Assembly (NCBI GenBank): GCA_021838715.1 | Contig: JAKCCX010000003.1 | Coordinates: forward strand, 21,861 to 85,860 | Length of the DNA stretch: 64,000 nucleotides | Reading direction: 5' to 3' | From: Pseudomonadota bacterium | GTDB lineage: Bacteria > Pseudomonadota > Gammaproteobacteria > Burkholderiales > Burkholderiaceae_F | Shown here: positions 57,553 to 64,000 of the stretch, piece after piece | Layout of the letters: every line of letters begins with the position of its first letter | Position numbering within the stretch: position 1 is the stretch's first letter | The notes under the pieces: model-generated | Database searches by the model: none | What the model saw: the letters and a program-made list of their open reading frames with translations, nothing else | What the model was told of the DNA's origin: nothing | Position numbers and translations under genes: made by a program

Positions 57553-58872
57553 TTGCATCGCGGTTTCCACACGGTCATGGCTGCGCAGTTCTTCTCCGCG
57601 CTGGCCGACAACGCCATCCTCATCGCGGCCTTCGCGCTGCTCGAGGAAACGCACGCCCCCGAGGCGATGCGGCCGATGCTCAAGCTGTTCTTCTTCTTTT
57701 CGTACGTCGCGCTGGCGGCATTCGTCGGCGCCTTCGCCGATTCGCAACCGAAGGGGCGGGTGATGTTCCTCGCCAACGCCGTCAAGTTCGTCGGCGGCGT
57801 CCTCATGCTCGCGACACCGCACCCGCTGCTCGCGTATGCCGTGATCGGGTTCGGCGCCGCGGCATATTCGCCCGCCAAGTACGGGATCATCACCGAAATG
57901 CTGCCGCCGGAGCGGCTGGTTGCGGCCAACGGATGGATCGAGACCCTCACCATCGGCGCCGTGGTCTTCGGCGCATTGCTGGGCGGCGTCCTCGTTTCGA
58001 CCCACTTCGCGTCGCTTGCGGCACCGTACATCGCGACGCTGCACTGGTCGCTCGCGCATATGGCCATCGCCCTGGTGTGCCTGCTCTACGGCGTGGCCGC
58101 GCTCATCAACCTGGCGATTCCCGACACCGGGGTCCGCTATGCCCCCCAGCAGCACACGCCGGCGAAGCTGCTCGCGGATTTCGGCCATTGCCTGCGCGTG
58201 CTGTGGCACGACAAACTGGGGCAGATCTCCCTCGCCGTGACCACGCTGTTCTGGGGCGCGGGCGCGACGCTCCAGCTGCTGGTGATCGCCTGGGCGAAAG
58301 ACGCACTGCACATGGGGCTCGCGCGCGCCGCGATCCTGCAGGCGGTCACGGCGATCGGGGTGGCGGTGGGCGCCATCGCCGCCGCCAGCGTGGTCTCCCT
58401 GCGCCGTTCGCTGCGCGTGCTGCCGGTCGGGGTGATGATGGGGGCGGTGGTCGTCCTGGTTGCCCTGGTCGACTTCCGCACGTTCCCCGCCGGCGGCATC
58501 CACCTCGCCGGACTCCACCTCGACTGGGCAATCCTCGCGGCGATCGGCCTGATGCTGCTCGTCGGCGCGATGGCCGGGTTCTTCGTGGTGCCGATGAACG
58601 CCCTGCTGCAGCACCGCGGCTATGTCCTGCTATCGGCGGGACACTCGATCGCCGTGCAGAACTTCAACGAAAACCTCGGCATCCTCGCCATGTCGGGCAT
58701 CTATGCCGCCCTGATCTCCCTCGGAATGTCGGCGCGCGGAAGCATGATCCTGTTCGGCGTGTTCGTGTCCGGCACCATGGCGCTGGTGATCCTGCGCCAC
58801 CGGCAGAACCAGCGCCGGTTCGATGCGGAGGCGCTCATCGGCGACTCCCATCACGGACTTTGTTCGGAATAG
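57553..58872 (+). CDS. lplT: LplT-type lysophospholipid transporter (MFS)
   Basis: A roughly 440-residue, 12-span inner-membrane protein that in the family flips lysophospholipids for reacylation. Diagnostic segments are MAAQFFSALADNAILIAAFALLE, SYVALAAFVGAFADSQPKGRVMF and GAAAYSPAKYGIITEMLPPERLVAANGW (each given in part). Family length favours a TTG start at 57553 (adding HRGFHTV); the first ATG is at 57577. No acyltransferase is fused or adjacent. The last 22 bases overlap the udg gene. Confidence 0.92.
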   Translation: MHRGFHTVMAAQFFSALADNAILIAAFALLEETHAPEAMRPMLKLFFFFSYVALAAFVGAFADSQPKGRVMFLANAVKFVGGVLMLATPHPLLAYAVIGFGAAAYSPAKYGIITEMLPPERLVAANGWIETLTIGAVVFGALLGGVLVSTHFASLAAPYIATLHWSLAHMAIALVCLLYGVAALINLAIPDTGVRYAPQQHTPAKLLADFGHCLRVLWHDKLGQISLAVTTLFWGAGATLQLLVIAWAKDALHMGLARAAILQAVTAIGVAVGAIAAASVVSLRRSLRVLPVGVMMGAVVVLVALVDFRTFPAGGIHLAGLHLDWAILAAIGLMLLVGAMAGFFVVPMNALLQHRGYVLLSAGHSIAVQNFNENLGILAMSGIYAALISLGMSARGSMILFGVFVSGTMALVILRHRQNQRRFDAEALIGDSHHGLCSE

Positions 58873-59660
58873 ACGCTTCGGGCCAGGCACAGATCCTCCC
58901 AGGCCTTGGCCTTGTCGCCGGGGGTGCGCAGCAGATACGCCGGGTGATAGGTGACCACGACGGGGATCCGCAGGTCGCCGCGCACGAACTCGTGGATGCG
59001 CCCGCGCAGCGAGCCGATCGAACCCTCGTTCTGCAGCAAGGTCTGCGCCGCGAACCGGCCCATTGCGACGAGAATGCGCGGCCGCAACAGTTCGATCTGC
59101 CGCAGCAGGAACGGCGTGCAGCGCGCCACTTCGTCCGCCTCCGGATTGCGGTTTCCCGGCGGCCGGCACTTGATCACGTTGCCGATGTAGACCGCTTCCT
59201 GGTGCAGCGACGCCCCATCGCGCGCCCGGCCGAGCCCCGCCGCCGCCAGCATGTTGTCGAGGAGACGGCCCGCCTGCCCCACGAACGGCTCCCCTTGCGC
59301 GTCTTCTTCCGCGCCCGGCGCCTCGCCGACGAACATCCACCGCGCCTCGCGGCTTCCCACGCCGAAAACGGTCTGCGTGCGCGTGCGGCAGAGTCCGCAG
59401 GCGGTGCAGCCCCGCACCGCCCGTTCCAGGCCGTCCCAGTCGAGGGTCTCCACGCCGGCAACCGCCGGCGCCGCCGGATCCGGCAAGGAATCCGCGGGCA
59501 AGCGGGCCGCCGCCGCGTCGAACCGGCCCGCACCGCCAACCCTGTCGGGAACCGGCTCCGGCGCCGCAGCGATTGCACCCGCGGCACCGCGCACGCGCCA
59601 GACCGGCCCGAGGCCCAGGGCCTGGACAAGCCGAATCTGCTCCGGACTCCAGGCCCTCAT
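58851..59660 (-). CDS. Family 4/5-type uracil-DNA glycosylase with Fe-S cluster
   Basis: A 269-residue protein. Motif I is [20 protein letters not shown] and motif II is YHPAYLLR. Cysteines for a [4Fe-4S] cluster lie in [20 protein letters not shown] and [10 protein letters not shown]. It removes uracil from DNA. About 80 residues before motif I form a Pro/Ala-rich linker. The ATG at 59660 overlaps the rimI stop, giving the coupled series tsaB-rimI-udg. Confidence 0.94.
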   Translation of the reverse strand: MRAWSPEQIRLVQALGLGPVWRVRGAAGAIAAAPEPVPDRVGGAGRFDAAAARLPADSLPDPAAPAVAGVETLDWDGLERAVRGCTACGLCRTRTQTVFGVGSREARWMFVGEAPGAEEDAQGEPFVGQAGRLLDNMLAAAGLGRARDGASLHQEAVYIGNVIKCRPPGNRNPEADEVARCTPFLLRQIELLRPRILVAMGRFAAQTLLQNEGSIGSLRGRIHEFVRGDLRIPVVVTYHPAYLLRTPGDKAKAWEDLCLARSVYSEQSP

Positions 59661-60133
59661 CGCAACCGCACCCGCATCACCAGCGCGTCCTCCCGACCAT
59701 GGTGGCCGGGATAGTAGCCGCGGCGGCGTCCGATGGTCCGGAACCCGTAGTTGCGATAGAGATGCACGGCGGCCGCATTGCTGGGACGGACTTCGAGCAG
59801 CATCGTTGCCGCACCGTACTCGCGCATGGTCTGTGCCATCCAGTCGAGCATCCGTGCGCCATAGCCTTGCCGCTGAAACGGAATATCGACGCCGAGATTG
59901 AGCAGATGCGCCTCGTCCACCGCCAGCATCGCCACGGCATAGGCGATCACCGACGCATCGCTCCCTTCCAGGATCCAGCCGCTGTAGCCGGAGCGCAAGG
60001 CATCGGCGAAGTTGCCGCTGGTCCAGGGAAACGGGTAGATCCGTCGCTCCACCGCCATCACGTCGGCAATCCGTTCGGGTGTGAACGGCACGAAGCGCGA
60101 CGCGTCCGCCGCCTGCTGCACCTGGGCGCTCAT
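59657..60133 (-). CDS. rimI: RimI, ribosomal-protein-S18 alanine N-acetyltransferase
   Basis: A 158-residue GNAT acetyltransferase with the acetyl-CoA loop [16 protein letters not shown] and the ending [19 protein letters not shown]. In E. coli RimI acetylates the S18 N-terminus. It lies between tsaB and udg with 4-base overlaps on each side, the usual betaproteobacterial arrangement. Confidence 0.95.
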   Translation of the reverse strand: MSAQVQQAADASRFVPFTPERIADVMAVERRIYPFPWTSGNFADALRSGYSGWILEGSDASVIAYAVAMLAVDEAHLLNLGVDIPFQRQGYGARMLDWMAQTMREYGAATMLLEVRPSNAAAVHLYRNYGFRTIGRRRGYYPGHHGREDALVMRVRLR

Positions 60134-60873
60134 GCCGCGCCCCCGCGTGCGTGCCCCGCGTGCCGTCCTGCAGCCCGCTCGGCCACCGTCTTGGCGACCT
60201 GGTCGCGGACATAGACCGGCAAGGCCTGCTCCGGCGCCACCCCGAGTCCGGATGCCGCCGCGCGCTGCGCCCAGCGCGCGATCGCCTCGGCATCGCCGCA
60301 GGCATCGCGCAGCGGCGGAAGGGAATCGGGATCCCATTGCGCAAGCCATTGCGGGTCCCCGGCGACCGCATCCACGCGCGCCTGCGCGACCCGGCCCGGC
60401 AGATCCCGCAGATCGCACAGGAAGGGCGGCTCCACCTCCCGCCAATCGAGCCCGCCGCCTTCCAGCACGGCCGAGTACGCCTGCCCCATCCGCGCATCGA
60501 TCGCGCAGAACACGCGCGACGGCCCTGGGCGGCCCGGCGTTCCGGCATCGGCCGCGACCGCCAATGCCAGCAGGCTGCCGACCGGGATCGCCGGCTTCTC
60601 GCGCGCCCAGCAGAGACCCTGCGCGACGGTGCACGCGACGCGCACGCCGGTGAAAGACCCCGGCCCCGCGCCGAACGCGAAGGCAGCGCAGTCCTCGACG
60701 GCCAGACCGGCGTCGCGGAGCACGGAATCCACCATCGGCAGCACATGTTCCAGATGGGTGTCGCCGACCGCGCCGCGCCGCACGAGCACGCGTGCGCCGT
60801 GGGCCACGGCGACGGAGCAACGCGCGCCGGCGGTATCGAGAGCGAGAATGGTCGGGGTGGCGGAGCGGGACAT
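60130..60873 (-). CDS. tsaB: TsaB, tRNA t6A synthesis subunit
   Basis: A 247-residue ASKHA-fold protein. It starts LALDTAGARCSVAVAHG and has the family block GAGPGSFTGVRVACTVAQGL. It scaffolds TsaD and TsaE in threonylcarbamoyl-adenosine formation on tRNA. The ATG at 60873 fits the family start; rimI begins within its end. Confidence 0.95.
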   Translation of the reverse strand: MSRSATPTILALDTAGARCSVAVAHGARVLVRRGAVGDTHLEHVLPMVDSVLRDAGLAVEDCAAFAFGAGPGSFTGVRVACTVAQGLCWAREKPAIPVGSLLALAVAADAGTPGRPGPSRVFCAIDARMGQAYSAVLEGGGLDWREVEPPFLCDLRDLPGRVAQARVDAVAGDPQWLAQWDPDSLPPLRDACGDAEAIARWAQRAAASGLGVAPEQALPVYVRDQVAKTVAERAAGRHAGHARGGAA

Positions 60874-60880
60874 CCGGCGA

Positions 60881-61261
60881 TTATCGCGCCGAACCATCCT
60901 GCCCCGAATTCCATCGCTGCTGGGCGCGGATCTGGTCCCGCAGAACCTTGCGCTGCTCGGGCGTCAGATCGCCGGCCGCGGCATCGTGGCTGCCGGCCGC
61001 AGCACCGGGGGGCACCGTGCCGACGAGTTCACTGCGCTGCTCCTGACTCCACCGACGGATCGATTCCCGATCGGAGGGGGCGAGATCGCCGGGCTTGCCA
61101 TCACTCGCCGGGGTTGCCGATTCGGGCGGCACGACGCCCAACAGTCCTTCGCCCCAGGCCGCCGGCAGCAAAGCGCCCAGGCCGAGGCACAGCAGGCCCC
61201 GCGCCAGCCGCGGGCGCAGGCCGGAAAAACGATGCAGGCGGCGGGCGCGAGAAAAATCCAT
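60881..61261 (-). CDS. Small exported hypothetical protein
   Basis: A 126-residue protein with a basic N-terminus and a hydrophobic stretch (RGLLCLGLGALLPAAWGEG) that looks like a signal peptide. A polar Pro/Ala/Ser linker and a charged helix, LTPEQRKVLRDQIRAQQRW, follow. No family is recognised with confidence. It starts at the ATG at 61261 and ends 7 bases before tsaB, so it is probably in the same transcript. Confidence 0.65.
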   Translation of the reverse strand: MDFSRARRLHRFSGLRPRLARGLLCLGLGALLPAAWGEGLLGVVPPESATPASDGKPGDLAPSDRESIRRWSQEQRSELVGTVPPGAAAGSHDAAAGDLTPEQRKVLRDQIRAQQRWNSGQDGSAR

Positions 61262-61393
61262 CGACGGTCGGAACGGGTGCGGCACGGTGCGGATATTGGA
61301 ATCGGAGGATCGCACACTGGCGGGGGGAATTCTGTAACACTTTGTGCTCGGACGCCACGGGAAAATCGAGGACACCGTAGTATTCGCAGCGCG

Positions 61394-62119
61394 ATGGACA
61401 AGCCCGCCCCCTTCAAGATTCTCGTCGTCGACGACGATCAGCGCCTGCGCGATCTGCTGCGCCGCTATCTCGGCGAAAACGGATTCACCGTGTCGGCAGT
61501 GGAATCGGCGCAGGCGATGAGCAAGCTCTGGCTGCGCGAGCGCTTCGACATCCTCATTCTCGACCTGATGATGCCCGGCGAGGACGGAATGTCGGTGCTC
61601 CGCCGCCTGCGCGAAGGCAACGACAACACACCGATCATCATGCTCACCGCGAAAGGCGGCGACGTCGACCGCATCGCGGGGCTGGAGACCGGGGCCGACG
61701 ACTATCTGCCCAAGCCGTTCAATCCGCGCGAACTGCTGGCCCGGATCCACGCCGTCCTGCGCCGCAGGGCGCCGGCCGAAGCGCCGGGCGCGCCGAGCCA
61801 GGAGCCGATGCGGATGGAATTCGGCGCGTTCTCGCTCGATCTCGCCACGCGCACGCTCACCAAGGACGGCGAGGCGGTGCCGCTGACAACTGGGGAATTC
61901 GCGGTGCTCAAGGCGTTCGCGCGCCACCCCAAGACGCCGCTGTCGCGCGAAAAGCTGATGGAAATGGCGCGGGGGCGGGAATATGAAGCCTTCGACCGCA
62001 GCCTCGACGTGCAGATCTCGCGTCTGCGCAAACTGATCGAGCCCGACCCCGGCAAGCCGCGCTACATCCAGACGGTATGGGGCCTGGGATACGTCTTCGT
62101 TCCGGACGGAACCGCATAG
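61394..62119 (+). CDS. ompR: OmpR-type response regulator
   Basis: A 241-residue regulator. Its receiver domain has the acidic pocket VVDDD, the phospho-Asp in ILILDLMMPGEDG and the Lys in YLPKPF. The C-terminal winged helix ends RYIQTVWGLGYVFVPDG. It pairs with the histidine kinase encoded 30 bases downstream and, by family, controls porins in response to osmolarity. Confidence 0.96.
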   Translation: MDKPAPFKILVVDDDQRLRDLLRRYLGENGFTVSAVESAQAMSKLWLRERFDILILDLMMPGEDGMSVLRRLREGNDNTPIIMLTAKGGDVDRIAGLETGADDYLPKPFNPRELLARIHAVLRRRAPAEAPGAPSQEPMRMEFGAFSLDLATRTLTKDGEAVPLTTGEFAVLKAFARHPKTPLSREKLMEMARGREYEAFDRSLDVQISRLRKLIEPDPGKPRYIQTVWGLGYVFVPDGTA

Positions 62120-62149
62120 CCCGGCATCCCCGGCCCTCGGTTTCCTGCA

Positions 62150-63472
62150 ATGAAGTTCCGCTCCCCGCCGCTATTCTGGCGCACGTTCCTGCTCATCCTC
62201 TCGCTGGAACTCCTCACGATGGCGGCGGCGGTCCCCGCCATCCGCATGGCCGAGCGCGAGCCGCGCGCGCACCGGCTGGCGCAGCAACTGATCTCCCTCG
62301 TCCAGGCCACGCGCATCGCGCTGGTGTACTCCGACCCCCAGCGGCGGGGCGCGCTGCTCTCCGCGCTGGTCGAGAGCGAGCATGTCCGCGTGCTGCCACG
62401 CGATCCGACCGACGAGGTGCTGCCGCTGCCCGACAGCGCGTTCCTGAATCTCGCGCAACAGGAGGTGCGCCAGGAACTCGGCGCCGAGACGCGCCTTGCA
62501 TCGCGCGTCAACGGCGTGCGCGGATTCTGGATCAGTTTCTCGATCGACGGCGATGCCTACTGGGTGTTCATCAGCCGCGGCATGTTTCAACACACGCTCG
62601 GCTACGGCTGGCTCGCCTGGGCGGCGGTGGCGTTCGGGTTCTCGCTGTTGGGCGCTGCGCTGTTCGCGCGCCATCTCAACCGCCCCCTCACCGAGTTGTC
62701 GAAAGCGGCGCGCGATCTGGGCAACTGGAAGATTCCGCAGCCGCTGCCCGCCGACACCGGTCCCGTCGAGATCCGCACCCTCAACGAAAGTTTCAACCGC
62801 ATGGTGACGGATCTGAAGAAAATCGCCAGTGACCGCGCCGTGCTGCTGGCGGGAATTTCGCACGACCTGCGCACGCCGCTCACGCGGATGCGGCTGGAAG
62901 TGGAGATGAGCGGCCTGCCCGCGGAAACCCGCGACGCGATGGCGTCCGACCTCGATCAGATGGACGACATCGTCCGCCAGTTCCTCGACTATGCCGTCCC
63001 GGCGCCGCAGCGGGAGCCGGAGCCGGTCGACCTCTCCGCCCTGCTCGCCGAGGCGCTCGGCCGCGCCCGCCTGGAGAACGCCCGCATCGTCGAACGGATC
63101 GCGCCCGACGTCGAAATCCCGGGCTACCGCTCGGAGATCCTGCGGGCGATCGACAATCTCCTCGCCAATGCACACCGCTACGGGCGGGATGGGGCGGGCG
63201 ATCTCGACCTCGAGGTCACCCTGGCACGCGAGGACGGCGAAGCCGTGCTCGCGATCGCGGACCACGGCGCCGGAATCGCGCCGGAAGATGCGGCGCGACT
63301 GGTGCGGCCATTCGAGCGCGGCAATCCCGCGCGCTCCGGGGCCGCCGGCGCCGGCCTCGGCCTCGCCATCGTCGCCCGGGCGGCGGCGCTCCACCATGGG
63401 ACCCTTACGTTACACCCGCAGGCGCCGCACGGCCTGCGGGTGGAAATCCGCTTTCCCAACGCGCTACACTAG
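62150..63472 (+). CDS. envZ: EnvZ-type sensor histidine kinase
   Basis: A 440-residue kinase. It has TM1 near residues 10-30, a periplasmic domain of about 120 residues, TM2 (YGWLAWAAVAFGFSLLGAALF), a HAMP domain, and an H-box ISHDLRTPLTRMRLE with the phospho-His. The N-box is AIDNLLANAHRYG and the G-box is GAGLGLAIVARA. Partner of the upstream OmpR. Confidence 0.96.
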   Translation: MKFRSPPLFWRTFLLILSLELLTMAAAVPAIRMAEREPRAHRLAQQLISLVQATRIALVYSDPQRRGALLSALVESEHVRVLPRDPTDEVLPLPDSAFLNLAQQEVRQELGAETRLASRVNGVRGFWISFSIDGDAYWVFISRGMFQHTLGYGWLAWAAVAFGFSLLGAALFARHLNRPLTELSKAARDLGNWKIPQPLPADTGPVEIRTLNESFNRMVTDLKKIASDRAVLLAGISHDLRTPLTRMRLEVEMSGLPAETRDAMASDLDQMDDIVRQFLDYAVPAPQREPEPVDLSALLAEALGRARLENARIVERIAPDVEIPGYRSEILRAIDNLLANAHRYGRDGAGDLDLEVTLAREDGEAVLAIADHGAGIAPEDAARLVRPFERGNPARSGAAGAGLGLAIVARAAALHHGTLTLHPQAPHGLRVEIRFPNALH

Positions 63473-63510
63473 CGGCCTTTCCGCAGCTTGACTCGCAGCG
63501 CGATCCCGCC

Positions 63511-64000
63511 ATGGCACCTGCATCCAAAGTGAAGATCATCCGGACCCCCGCTCGGGCGCCCTCGCAGCTTCACGCCTCGGCCGCTCCGGCGCACCCGCAA
63601 CCGAAATATGCGCTGGGGGCGGCCGCGATCATGGTCGGCGCCTCGGTCAATTATTTCGGCGACCGCCTGCTCGGCGTGAAGCTCGAACTCTTCCACGGCA
63701 TTTCGACGTTCAGCGTCGCGTGGGGGGTCGACCTGTTCCTCGTCCCCTTCATCGCCGGCCTCATCGTCGCCTGGATGTTCGGGCGCGGCGCCAAGTGGCT
63801 GGCATACGTTCCGGCGGCGATCGTGCGCGTGATCTCCTACCTGGAACTGAGCAACGGCTGGCTTCCCATCCCGCCCGACAACCGGCTGATTCCGATGGGC
63901 TGGTGGGGATTCTTCCTGATCCTCGCGATCGAGTCCTGCGTCTTCGGCGGCATCGGCGGCGAAGTCTTCATCCGCAAGATCTTCCACCGCGGCCCACAAG
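63511..64000 (+). CDS. Conserved membrane protein (3' end outside window)
   Basis: The frame is open from the ATG at 63511 to the window end (163 codons). A basic, Pro/Ala-rich N-terminus of about 33 residues precedes at least three membrane spans: YALGAAAIMVGASVNYFG, VAWGVDLFLVPFIAGLIVAW and WWGFFLILAIESCVFGGIGG. No catalytic motif is visible and no family is recognised. It follows envZ by 38 bases and may be co-transcribed. Confidence 0.75.
   Translation, partial: MAPASKVKIIRTPARAPSQLHASAAPAHPQPKYALGAAAIMVGASVNYFGDRLLGVKLELFHGISTFSVAWGVDLFLVPFIAGLIVAWMFGRGAKWLAYVPAAIVRVISYLELSNGWLPIPPDNRLIPMGWWGFFLILAIESCVFGGIGGEVFIRKIFHRGPQ

Overview
The window is high-GC DNA from a diazotrophic betaproteobacterium; I cannot name the genus. 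The lineage call rests on the core genes: priB between rpsF and rpsR, the series tig-clpP-clpX-lon-hupB-tRNA(Val)-tRNA(Asp)-...-ppiD, ompR/envZ beside tsaB-rimI-udg, and a nifA gene with no nifL beside it.

Region 1 (1-21.5 kb) is a nitrogen-fixation island. At the left edge fixC (5' end cut off by the window), fixX and nifQ read rightward. They meet a long leftward operon, nifH-nifD-nifK-nifE-nifN-nifX-DUF269-DUF683-fdxB. Opposite nifH, an unrecognised 194-residue protein and nifZ read rightward. A second leftward operon (15.3-12.0 kb) carries an fdxN-type ferredoxin, a nif IscA, nifT, a DegT-fold protein lacking its PLP lysine, a SIR2-like protein and an adrenodoxin-type [2Fe-2S] ferredoxin. 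Next come modE (leftward), modA-modB (rightward), an outer-membrane-barrel gene with modC (leftward), and nifA. Three intergenic regions carry sigma-54 -24/-12 promoters with NifA upstream activator sequences (TGT-N10-ACA) upstream. They serve nifH together with the divergent unknown-nifZ unit, the fdxN operon, and the barrel-modC unit. In all three the activator sites come as a pair offset by exactly 29 bp. NifA thus probably drives reductase and dinitrogenase synthesis, Fe-S supply, FeMo-co scaffolding (NifEN/X/Q) and molybdate uptake together. NifA has the cysteine spacing of the oxygen-sensitive class. nifB, nifU, nifS and nifV are not in the window.

Region 2 (21.7-64 kb) is ordinary core genome with visibly higher GC. 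It holds clpB-msrB with a heat-shock promoter, alaC-hom-thrC, DUF498-prxQ-phoH, dnaB-rplI-rpsR-priB-rpsF, an HDOD signalling protein, nnrD, ppiD, a PAS-GGDEF protein, tRNA-Asp and tRNA-Val, hupB, the lon-clpX-clpP-tig protease block, tRNA-Leu, a degenerate squalene/phytoene-synthase homologue, a chemoreceptor, rlhA, an MFS transporter, radA-alr, lplT, udg-rimI-tsaB, ompR-envZ, and a membrane protein cut off by the right edge.

The observations most worth following are the paired-activator architecture, the NifA-linked barrel-modC unit, the antiparallel modB/modC overlap with loss of the ModC molybdate-binding domain, and the nif cassette that joins a lysine-less DegT protein to a SIR2-like protein.
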